Origin: an uncultured Chloroflexota bacterium
GTDB lineage: Bacteria; Chloroflexota; Dehalococcoidia; Lucifugimonadales; CAJWER01
Direction of reading: 5' to 3'
Length of the DNA stretch: 7,289 nucleotides
Assembly: GCA_913030785.1 (NCBI GenBank)
Contig: CAJWER010000147.1
Location: 1-7,289, forward strand
Numbering within the stretch: position 1 is the first letter of the stretch; the number at the start of each line of letters is the position of its first letter. A program made the position numbers and the translations under genes. Of the stretch, positions 1 to 5,178 are shown piece by piece. A model generated the notes under the pieces. The model worked only from the letters and a program-made list of their open reading frames with translations. It had not been told where the DNA came from and ran no database searches.

Positions 1-27
1 CATTCCGAGCAGGGCAGCGTCCTCGCT

Positions 28-300
28 CTAGCAGAGGGTGGCTGCCAGGTCCGTTGCCATGGCGCCCAGCTGAACCTCGTCCAGGTCGACGGAGACCTCC
101 ATGGCTGCGAAGTCACCGCTCGGGTGCACCGGTGCCTAGGGGTGTGAACTTCAGGTACTGGACCGCCGACAGGCGACTCCATCTCACATGGCTGGGGTCG
201 AACTCGGTATGTACCCGGGTGTCATCGGCTAGCTCGGTGCGCAGGCGCTCCTGCAGGCCCAATCAGGCTTCGTAGCCGGCTTCGTGGTATGGCGACTCTG
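28..300 (-). pseudogene. Decayed coding remnant, possibly the C-terminal part of a DUF3501-like protein
   Basis: No intact gene lies in the first 400 bases, but the minus strand shows a broken protein-like reading. One frame reads through a stop at 263-265 and continues with a segment containing RLSAVQYLKFTPLG, ending at a second stop at 113-115. Just before that stop, the next frame takes over with a segment containing MEVSVDLDEVQLGAM and ends at a TAG at 28-30. One internal stop plus one frameshift explains the pattern. The 'SAVQYLKF' strand followed by a short strand and an acidic C-terminal helix (ATDLAATL) reminds me of the C-terminal half of DUF3501 proteins, but the match is by memory and weak. 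The upstream limit is unclear; the same frame stays open to about 390 but does not look protein-like there. It lies downstream of, and codirectional with, the sulfurtransferase gene. A sequencing or assembly error in a real gene is the alternative. Confidence 0.35.
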
Positions 301-400
301 CTTTGAGCGCCAGACCAGAGTGAGTTGCGTGGGCTGGGGTGTGACTGGAGATATCACGGTTAGGGCGGTCTGAAATTGCCGGGACCGGTTTCAGCCGGCT

Positions 401-1249
401 TCACCGCTCAACTGGAAGTCCGACCGCCGTACCCCATTCGGTCCATGAGCCGTCATACACCCGTAGGTGGTTCCAGCCGAGGATTGCCGAGGCTACGAAC
501 CAGAGCGACGTCGCACGGTGACTAAGCCTGCAGTAGGCGACGACTTCGCTGACCTGATCAGGAGCTGCACCGACTGACCGGAAAACAGTTTCGAGTTCCT
601 CAGGCGTGCGAAGAGTGTTGTCGTCATTGAATAATCGGCGAAAGAGAAGATGAATTGCGCCAGGAATTCGACCATGACGTTCGGCACCGTGGTCGGGTCC
701 TGTGCCGGGCTTTACCCGTTCGCCCAGGTACTCGGGCCCATAGCGGGCGTCTAACAGCAGCCTCCCGGAGTTCCCGAGCCCTTCTAGTACGTCATCTCGG
801 AATACCCGGCTGGAATCGTCCCGCTTGTCTCGCCGCGGCAGGTAGTCCACTGGCGGGTACTGGTCAATGTCGGTGCTAAGGGGGTGTCCGTCGAGTTTCC
901 ACCGTTTCTGAGCGCCGTCCAACACTCGTACGTCGTGGTGGCCGTTCATGGACTTGGTAACCCAGTAGGCGTACATGGCGTACTGATTACGTTCGCTGTA
1001 GAACACCACCGTCGTCTCAGGTGAAATACCCCAAGATCCCAGTCGTTCGGCCATCTCGGCAGGTGTCGGGAATTCTCGGTTCGTTTCATGCCATAGGAGA
1101 TCTTTCCAAAACCAGTTCACAGCTCCCGGTATGTGTCCCTCGTTGAATTCGTCGACGTCCGGCTCGTACTGGATTTCGACGATCCGAATCTTCTCGTCTC
1201 CAAGGCGTTGTGCTAGCCATTCGCCGGAAACTAGTGGTGAATGACTCAT
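401..1249 (-). CDS. Two-domain sulfurtransferase (rhodanese family, thiosulfate or 3-mercaptopyruvate type)
   Basis: This 282-residue protein has the usual length and tandem layout of cytoplasmic TST/MST enzymes, which carry sulfane sulfur on a cysteine and pass it to cyanide or a thiol acceptor. The N-terminal rhodanese domain (about residues 6-125) carries the EGHIPGAV signature (38-44 region) and LDGAQKRW, but has FYSERNQYA where an active loop would be, as in the inactive first domain of the family. The C-terminal domain (about 145-280) has GRIPGAIH (193-200), a catalytic Cys240 in the loop CRLSHRA, and the closing signature VYDGSWTEW (264-272). The loop has Ser where many homologues have Gly (CxxGxR). 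There is no signal peptide or membrane segment. It is the last gene of the minus-strand set, 97 nt after the MBL-fold gene, so it may be cotranscribed or have its own promoter. The family is clear; the sulfur donor cannot be predicted. Confidence 0.93.
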   Translation of the reverse strand: MSHSPLVSGEWLAQRLGDEKIRIVEIQYEPDVDEFNEGHIPGAVNWFWKDLLWHETNREFPTPAEMAERLGSWGISPETTVVFYSERNQYAMYAYWVTKSMNGHHDVRVLDGAQKRWKLDGHPLSTDIDQYPPVDYLPRRDKRDDSSRVFRDDVLEGLGNSGRLLLDARYGPEYLGERVKPGTGPDHGAERHGRIPGAIHLLFRRLFNDDNTLRTPEELETVFRSVGAAPDQVSEVVAYCRLSHRATSLWFVASAILGWNHLRVYDGSWTEWGTAVGLPVER

Positions 1250-1260
1250 GGCCTCAGTTA

Positions 1261-1266
1261 CCTTCT
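1261..1266 (-). promoter_or_regulatory. Ribosome binding site of the sulfurtransferase gene
   Basis: The minus strand reads AGAAGG here, 11 nt before the ATG at 1247-1249. Spacing is slightly long; a GAGG two bases before the ATG is too close to act. The site supports the chosen start. Confidence 0.5.
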
Positions 1267-1346
1267 CTGTTTAGTCAGGCGGTGAATCGGATCGATCCCG
1301 GTCCTGAGTGGATCTAATTTTCGACTGCTAGTCGCGTGGAGAACAA

Positions 1347-2201
1347 TTAGCCAAGGCTGGGTCCAACGTCTATTGGCTTCCAGACCCGGCGCCCATCTAC
1401 CCTGGCAAAGCGCCCGAAACTCGGATGCTGGAGATGTCCTGCGGCCACCGTCGTTTCCTCCCGTTCTAGGCGATCAAGGACTTTCTTCCTAGTCGCCACC
1501 GCCATCTCAGGATCGGCATCGAACTTGTGTACCCAGTCGGTTTCGTGCGCAATAACCGGATGATGGATGAGGTCGCCGAGTATGTAGAGACGCTCACCCG
1601 AGGATTGGACAACGAAACTCATGTGGCCTGGTGTATGTCCGGGCGTCGCTTCGGCCGTTAAAAACGGCGTGAGAGGATGACCGTCATTGAAGGTGTCGAG
1701 CACACCGATGTCGTCGAGGGGTATCGCTTGCTGCGCGATGTTGGGATGGTTCTCATCACGGGCAGAAAAAAATGCCCAGTCAGGCTCTGACACCAGGTAA
1801 CGGGCGCTGGTGAACCTTGGCAATATCTTCTCGTCTTCGTAAACCAGGTTCCAGCCCACATGGTCAGCGTGAAGGTGGGTAAAGGCAACGATATCTATGT
1901 CCCCTGGCTCAACCCCTAGACCCTCGAGGTCACCCATTAACGCGCCGCGCTCCTTAGGGGCCCCAGGCGGCCCGAGCTCCGGACCCCAGCCGGTGTCGAT
2001 AAGGACGGTCTGGCTGCCATTTCGAATGAGGAAGCAATGGAAGTTAACTAGGACATAACCATCGGGTCCTTCAATTAGGTCGCTGTACGGCTTCCAAGCC
2101 TCAGGGTCAACGGAGGGAAAATGAAATCCGGGATTGAAGTCGTGTGCTTTATCGGCGATAGCGGTGATCTCGACGTCTCCTACACGGATGGTGGTTCGCA
2201 T
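1347..2201 (-). CDS. MBL-fold metallo-hydrolase, lactonase / methyl parathion hydrolase-like
   Basis: This 284-residue protein belongs to the metallo-beta-lactamase superfamily and has the full two-metal set: His109-x-His111-x-Asp113-His114 in THLHADHVGW, His189 in TPGHTPGH, Asp210 in LGD, and His256 in AGHLQHP. The order and spacing, with NFHCFLIR and VLIDTGWG strands upstream, resemble quorum-quenching lactonases (AiiA type) and methyl parathion hydrolase relatives, which hydrolyse lactones, esters or phosphotriesters using zinc or similar metals. There is no signal peptide, so it should be cytoplasmic. The ATG has a strong TAGGAGG at 2210-2216, and the gene starts 15 nt after the amidohydrolase stop, so the two are almost certainly one transcript. 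In context it probably opens a ring or cleaves an ester intermediate after the amidohydrolase step. Fold and metal site are certain; the substrate is not. Confidence 0.93.
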   Translation of the reverse strand: MRTTIRVGDVEITAIADKAHDFNPGFHFPSVDPEAWKPYSDLIEGPDGYVLVNFHCFLIRNGSQTVLIDTGWGPELGPPGAPKERGALMGDLEGLGVEPGDIDIVAFTHLHADHVGWNLVYEDEKILPRFTSARYLVSEPDWAFFSARDENHPNIAQQAIPLDDIGVLDTFNDGHPLTPFLTAEATPGHTPGHMSFVVQSSGERLYILGDLIHHPVIAHETDWVHKFDADPEMAVATRKKVLDRLEREETTVAAGHLQHPSFGRFARVDGRRVWKPIDVGPSLG

Positions 2202-2209
2202 CTTGGAAG

Positions 2210-2216
2210 CCTCCTA
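2210..2216 (-). promoter_or_regulatory. Strong ribosome binding site of the MBL-fold gene
   Basis: The minus strand reads TAGGAGG 8 nt before the ATG at 2199-2201. It directly abuts the TAA of the amidohydrolase (2217-2219), which indicates operon organisation and fixes the start. Confidence 0.85.
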
Positions 2217-3599
2217 TTAGCGTGGTTTGAAGCCGGCTCGCTCACAGAGTTGCTTGAGCGAATCCTCAGCCTCGGCGATGACTTTTGGTGTATTTACGGT
2301 GGTGAGTTCACCCTTCCACTTCAAGATTCGGCCGTCGAGCATGACGGTGTCGACATTGCTCGGTTGGGCGGAGTGCACTATGGCAACCACCGGATCCCAA
2401 ACTGGGGCCATGTTGAGCTCATCTGTTCTAACCATGATCAGGTCCGCCCTCTTACCAATTGTCAGGCTTCCAATAACCTCCTCGAGTCCAAGGGCTCGGG
2501 CCCCGTCGATTGTGGTCATCTCAAGTACCCGTCTAGGGGTTAGAGCCGTCGCGTCCTTGGCCGAAATCGACTGTAGGCCAACCGCTACTCGCATCGCCTG
2601 GAAGACGTCGGCAGTCGCGGATATTGCCGTTGTGTCAAGAGAGAGACTGACTTGGACCCCTGCAGCAACATGTTCGTTTATTGGCGGCGAGCCCATACCC
2701 AGGCGGAGTTCAGAGAGTGGGCTCATTGAAACTGGGATTCCAAAATCTGCGAGGTACTCCCGTTCAGTGGAGGAGATGTAGAGGCAATGGGCGAGAAGCA
2801 TGTCGTCTCCGAGCAGTCCGTCGGCCTCGAGCACCTCAATCTGATGGATTCTTTCAACTTCTGCTTCGGTCCCGGCACAGTGCATCGAGATGGATAGCCC
2901 TTGCTCGCGGGCTAGTCTCCATTCCTCCCGATAGACCTCAGGCGTTGACCGGGCAGGACCGCGGACTGCGACGCCAACCGTAAGCAGGCTCTCGGATGAT
3001 GGAACCCAGTCTTCGGCGATCCGACGCGGGTTGTCGAAATCCATTACGGCGTCGGGGAGAAGGCCTCCCTTCGCGAGAATCTCTCGCATTTTCTCCATGG
3101 GCATAGAGGGGTGGGCCGAGGGTGCCGAATACGAAAAATGCACTCGGGTTCCTAACTCTCGGTGGACGGCCAGGTTGGCCTCGGCATCCTCGTAACACAT
3201 GATGTTGTGAGACCAGTCGTGAACGGTGGTTATGCCTGCCGAGATGCCCTCGGCCATCCCAAGTCGCACTCCAGTCGCGAAATCTTCAGAGGTGAAATGG
3301 CCTCCGAGTCGGCCTTTCGTGGCGAACCAACCGTGCTCGGGGCCGTCGCCTACGACTCCTCGCAGCAATGTTCCCCAGACATGCCAATGAGAATCCACAA
3401 AGCCGGGGAGGGTGATGGTGTTCGTGCCATCGATGACGGCTGCTCCGGAAGCCTCGAGGCCGGGCCCAATTCCGACTATTTCACCATCGAGAATCTCGAT
3501 ATCCGCACCGACAATCTCGCCGAGTGCCGAATCCATCGTGAGGGCTGTGGTATTTTTGATGATGGTGTGTCGTCTGGTGGGCAGTGAACTAGTTGACAT
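2217..3599 (-). CDS. Metal-dependent amidohydrolase (TRZ/ATZ/cytosine deaminase-like branch)
   Basis: This 460-residue protein has the layout of cytoplasmic amidohydrolases that deaminate or hydrolyse (hetero)cyclic compounds. A short N-terminal beta-sandwich strand set (about residues 12-65) is followed by the TIM barrel, with GFVDSHWH giving His71-x-His73, then His240 (SMHCAGT), His271 (LLAHCLYIS) and Asp322 (SLSLDTTA). The C-terminal sandwich holds IGSLTIGKRADLIMV (376-390), typical of the family. All expected metal ligands are present. The Glu normally three residues after the third histidine (HxxE, as in HLAET) is Gly243 here, so the usual deaminase proton shuttle seems absent. It is the first gene of the minus-strand operon and is divergent from the DUF2269-like gene. 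The ATG at 3597-3599 lacks a good Shine-Dalgarno (only a CGAGCAG-like stretch upstream), but the predicted N-terminus fits the family. Superfamily is certain; reaction and substrate are open. Confidence 0.93.
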   Translation of the reverse strand: MSTSSLPTRRHTIIKNTTALTMDSALGEIVGADIEILDGEIVGIGPGLEASGAAVIDGTNTITLPGFVDSHWHVWGTLLRGVVGDGPEHGWFATKGRLGGHFTSEDFATGVRLGMAEGISAGITTVHDWSHNIMCYEDAEANLAVHRELGTRVHFSYSAPSAHPSMPMEKMREILAKGGLLPDAVMDFDNPRRIAEDWVPSSESLLTVGVAVRGPARSTPEVYREEWRLAREQGLSISMHCAGTEAEVERIHQIEVLEADGLLGDDMLLAHCLYISSTEREYLADFGIPVSMSPLSELRLGMGSPPINEHVAAGVQVSLSLDTTAISATADVFQAMRVAVGLQSISAKDATALTPRRVLEMTTIDGARALGLEEVIGSLTIGKRADLIMVRTDELNMAPVWDPVVAIVHSAQPSNVDTVMLDGRILKWKGELTTVNTPKVIAEAEDSLKQLCERAGFKPR

Positions 3600-3667
3600 G
3601 GGGCTGCTCGGTCTGTTGTTAAGGCGAGAAATTGAAGATGAACCTCAGATATAGCGCGTATCGAAGC

Positions 3668-3676
3668 ATACAATAT
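3668..3676. promoter_or_regulatory. Possible GntR half-site in the divergent intergenic region
   Basis: The nine bases ATACAATAT recur exactly in the predicted promoter of the GntR gene (4339-4347), where they form the right half of a GTATAC-centred palindrome. Here the left half is degenerate (AAGCA). The position, 69 bases upstream of the amidohydrolase start and 72 upstream of the DUF2269-like start, would allow control of both. AT-rich sequence alone could produce it. Confidence 0.25.
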
Positions 3677-3695
3677 ACACATAGTTGGTGGCGGG

Positions 3696-3738
3696 CCCCT
3701 CAGAGTCTGATGTCTGACTGTCGGACTCCGCCGAGGGG
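3696..3738 (+). promoter_or_regulatory. Hairpin that includes and could hide the ribosome binding site of the DUF2269-like gene
   Basis: Two nested complementary pairs are seen: outer CCCCTC (3696-3701) with GAGGGG (3733-3738), and inner GAGTCTGA (3703-3710) with TCGGACTC (3721-3728), which includes one G-U pair. The apical loop is 10 nt; the bulges are A on one side and CGCC on the other. The outer 3' arm is the core of the Shine-Dalgarno GAGGGGAG (3733-3740), which lies 7 nt before the GTG at 3748. Folding would therefore block ribosome entry. The function (thermosensor, ligand- or protein-controlled switch, or simple dampening) is inference; the complementarity is directly visible. Confidence 0.45.
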
Positions 3739-3747
3739 AGACACATC

Positions 3748-4203
3748 GTGACGCTCTACCACCTGCTCCTGTTCATTCACGTACTTCTGGGAGTGGTGTG
3801 GGTTGGTGGGATCGTTCACTCGGAAGTGCAGATCATTGGGGCAGAACGCAGTCACGACCCGGCTCGAGTGGCCGAGGTCTACGTAAATCTTGCGGCGACG
3901 AATAGGAAGTTGTTCTTGGTTCCGTCGTGGGGAGTGACGGGATTTGGGATTTGGTTGGTTGTGGAGACCAATCGGAGCTTCACTGAACTGTGGATAGTTC
4001 TCGCGATGATCGGTTCGATTCTTGCGGCTGGAGTTGGCTTGCTCGTTCTCGCTGCTGAGGGCAGGAGGATCTCACAGATGGTGAGGGAGGGGCAGGACCG
4101 TCAGATTGTGCTTGCCCGTATCTTTCGGCTTTCTCGGCTCCGGAAAGTGCACACCCTGGTCCTTGTCGGCGTTCTTGCGCTGATGATCTGGCAGCCCACA
4201 TAG
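3748..4203 (+). CDS. Small DUF2269-like integral membrane protein
   Basis: This 151-residue hydrophobic protein has about four membrane helices: residues 3-26 (LYHLLLFIHVLLGVVWVGG), about 55-73 (LFLVPSWGVTGFGIWLVV), 80-104 and 134-149. A basic cytoplasmic-type loop (about 105-132, rich in Arg) lies before the last helix. The opening pattern, with His4, His11, 'VVWVGG' and a later His25, is like DUF2269/CopD-type small membrane proteins of unknown function. The GTG start follows a good Shine-Dalgarno (GAGGGGAG, 7 nt away), which is part of a hairpin. It is divergent from the amidohydrolase operon and 207 nt upstream of the regulator gene. No transporter or enzyme function can be claimed; association with the catabolic genes may be incidental or may reflect a role in membrane physiology or uptake. 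Confidence 0.85.
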   Translation: MTLYHLLLFIHVLLGVVWVGGIVHSEVQIIGAERSHDPARVAEVYVNLAATNRKLFLVPSWGVTGFGIWLVVETNRSFTELWIVLAMIGSILAAGVGLLVLAAEGRRISQMVREGQDRQIVLARIFRLSRLRKVHTLVLVGVLALMIWQPT

Positions 4204-4244
4204 GCTCCCTATCTGGACGTCGCACCCATGAACGACGATTTAGG

Positions 4245-4278
4245 TGCAGGTATCCGGACTGGCGCCCGGTCGCCTGCA
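4245..4278 (+). other. Imperfect hairpin downstream of the DUF2269-like gene
   Basis: TGCAGG (4245-4250) pairs with CCTGCA (4273-4278). Inside it, CCGG (4254-4257) pairs with CCGG (4266-4269) around an 8-nt loop, separated by a 3x3 internal loop. It begins about 40 nt after the TAG of the membrane-protein gene and could stop or stabilise that transcript. No T-run follows, so it is not a standard intrinsic terminator. Confidence 0.25.
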
Positions 4279-4317
4279 ATCTGTAACGCACTGAGGACAC
4301 TGAGTGCCCAGGTGGGG

Positions 4318-4345
4318 TTGCTAGGAACACAATGATGTATACAAT
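4318..4345 (+). promoter_or_regulatory. Predicted sigma-70 type promoter of the GntR regulator gene
   Basis: A -35-like TTGCTA (4318-4323; 4 of 6 to consensus) is followed after 16 nt by TACAAT (4340-4345; 5 of 6 to TATAAT). Transcription would start near 4352, giving a leader of about 60 nt that contains the long inverted repeat. The -10 overlaps the operator-like palindrome at 4334-4345, consistent with autorepression. Confidence 0.45.
4334..4345. promoter_or_regulatory. Operator-like GTATAC palindrome over the GntR gene promoter
   Basis: GATGTATACAAT contains the perfect 8-bp palindrome TGTATACA and matches 10 of 12 positions of the symmetric form ATTGTATACAAT. Short GT...AC palindromes of this type (TNGTNNNACNA-like) are known operators of FadR/FCD GntR regulators. 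It shares the GTATAC core with the site in front of hyuA. Binding by the adjacent regulator is inferred. Confidence 0.45.
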
Positions 4346-4375
4346 ATTCAACTAAGCTCCAGAGAGGTGGTCCAG

Positions 4376-4400
4376 TGTCGTGATCGTGACGATCACGACA
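4376..4400. repeat. Perfect 25-nt inverted repeat in the GntR gene leader
   Basis: The arms TGTCGTGATCGT (4376-4387) and ACGATCACGACA (4389-4400) are exact reverse complements around a single G at 4388. It ends 10 nt before the ATG of the regulator gene. As DNA it looks like an operator for a dimeric or paired-dimer repressor. As RNA it can form a 10-bp stem with the 5-nt loop GTGAC, right where a ribosome would bind. It differs in sequence from the GTATAC sites, so a second regulator or an RNA-level function is possible. Confidence 0.8.
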
Positions 4401-4403
4401 TGA
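4380..4403 (+). other. Possible leader peptide (uORF) overlapping the inverted repeat
   Basis: The best Shine-Dalgarno upstream of the regulator, GAGAGGTGG (4362-4370), lies 40 nt from the ATG at 4411, too far to serve it directly. It is 9 nt from a GTG at 4380 that opens a seven-codon reading frame (MIVTITT) ending in TGA at 4401-4403, 7 nt before the regulator ATG. Translation of it would melt the palindrome hairpin and could couple to the regulator start. The frame is very short and could be chance. Confidence 0.2.
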
Positions 4404-4410
4404 GATACAC

Positions 4411-5082
4411 ATGAAATTCCCAGTAACAACTAAGGCCATGAGTGCTGAAGAAGCGGCGACCATCTCGATCCGCAATGCAATTTTGAGCGGGAGCCTAGTT
4501 CCCGGACAACGACTCGCTCAGGCTGAAATGGCCACCCAGTTGGGCGTCAGTCGAATTCCGCTTCGCGATGCTCTCCGAAGGCTAGATGGTGACCTAGTCA
4601 CGATTGATGGTCGGCGTGGGTGCTGGGTCTCCAGCCTTGGTGCAAGCGAGATAGCGGAGATCTACGAGATAAGGATTGCGCTTGAATCCCGGTGTGTCCG
4701 CCTGGCAGTAGCGAAGCTGACCGAAGATGACGCCCAGTATCTATGCGGGCTTGCGGAGGATATGGACCTACAGCACCCCGAGCTCCTGTCGGGCTATGAA
4801 ACAAGACGCACTTTCTACGCTGAACTTTACTCCTATGCAGATCGTCCCAGGATGACGAAACTGATCCTGCAACTCCGGGACAATGTCGGTCGCTACCACG
4901 TGCTGCAAAATGTCCAGCACTCAGTTGATGCCCATGGTCAACTTCGCCGTCAGATCATGGAGCGAGACCCCGAGGGTGCCGCAGAGGTGGTGGTAGCACA
5001 CCTCGTGGAGGCACGAGACGATCTTCTGGCAACGATGGCCCCGGGTGAGCTGGTAGCCGAAGCTGACACCGAGCAGTTTTGA
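4411..5082 (+). CDS. GntR-family transcriptional regulator, FCD-type (FadR subfamily)
   Basis: This 223-residue protein has a winged helix-turn-helix at about residues 12-78, with the family pattern AILSGSLVPGQRLAQAEMA and the recognition segment LGVSRIPLRDALRRLDG (44-60). An all-helical FCD effector domain follows (about 80-208, starting with EIYEIRIALES). FCD domains usually hold a metal with an Asp and a His in a DxxFH motif plus later histidines. Here the corresponding stretch is RRTFYAEL (Arg132, Tyr136), while His163, His175 and His197 remain, so the metal site seems altered. The ATG at 4411 is used; it lacks a close Shine-Dalgarno, and an in-frame ATG at 4438 (residue 10) is an alternative that keeps the DNA-binding domain. 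It lies 96 nt upstream of hyuA in the same direction and probably represses the neighbouring catabolic genes and itself. Family assignment is firm; ligand and targets are inferred. Confidence 0.93.
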   Translation: MKFPVTTKAMSAEEAATISIRNAILSGSLVPGQRLAQAEMATQLGVSRIPLRDALRRLDGDLVTIDGRRGCWVSSLGASEIAEIYEIRIALESRCVRLAVAKLTEDDAQYLCGLAEDMDLQHPELLSGYETRRTFYAELYSYADRPRMTKLILQLRDNVGRYHVLQNVQHSVDAHGQLRRQIMERDPEGAAEVVVAHLVEARDDLLATMAPGELVAEADTEQF

Positions 5083-5107
5083 CCGACCAGCAGGTGGTAT
5101 ATGGTAT
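5079..5107 (+). promoter_or_regulatory. Possible promoter of hyuA
   Basis: TTGACC (5079-5084, overlapping the regulator stop codon) is a good -35 (5 of 6 to TTGACA). With a 17-nt spacer the -10 is TGGTAT (5102-5107), a weak match that lies inside the GTATAC palindrome. This would let hyuA be expressed separately from the regulator and be blocked by a bound repressor. Confidence 0.35.
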
Positions 5108-5111
5108 ACCA
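5095..5111. promoter_or_regulatory. Operator-like palindrome between the GntR gene and hyuA
   Basis: TGGTATATGGTATACCA is a perfect inverted repeat of two 7-bp arms around TGG, and its right part TGGTATACCA (5102-5111) is itself a perfect 10-bp palindrome. TGGTATACCA has the TGGT...ACCA form described for FadR-type GntR operators. It lies 12 nt after the regulator stop codon and 67 nt before the hyuA start, and it shares the GTATAC core with the site at 4334-4345. Binding by the neighbouring regulator is inferred. Confidence 0.55.
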
Positions 5112-5167
5112 GTTCGCATCCTGAGCGACCTGGAGAACCGATGGGAGTAGAGGCTTGATGGCCGCAG

Positions 5168-5174
5168 AAGGAGG
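5168..5174 (+). promoter_or_regulatory. Ribosome binding site deciding the hyuA start
   Basis: AAGGAGG lies 4 nt before the GTG at 5179. An in-frame ATG at 5158 has only AGAGG at similarly short spacing, and starting there would add seven residues (MAAEGGS) before the family's usual N-terminus. The GTG is preferred. Confidence 0.6.
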
Positions 5175-5178
5175 GAGC

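Noticed and set aside
54..275. Plus-strand open frame of 73 codons near the left end
   Set aside because: The product is Arg/Pro/Ser-rich with no recognisable features, and the minus strand gives a more protein-like, though broken, reading.
378..399. GCCGG...CCGGC inverted repeat after the sulfurtransferase stop as a terminator
   Set aside because: Only five base pairs with a 12-nt loop and no T-run on the transcribed side; too weak to call.
1250..1346. Separate promoter or small gene between the MBL-fold and sulfurtransferase genes
   Set aside because: I found a ribosome binding site but no convincing -35/-10 pair, terminator hairpin or coding frame in these 97 bases.
2121..2543. Plus-strand open frame across the amidohydrolase/MBL junction
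   Set aside because: It is antisense to two strongly supported genes and to their ribosome binding site, and its translation shows no family pattern.
4289..4304. Direct repeat CACTGAG-GA-CACTGAG upstream of the GntR promoter
   Set aside because: A single pair of 7-mers with no third copy and no link to the promoter geometry; likely chance.
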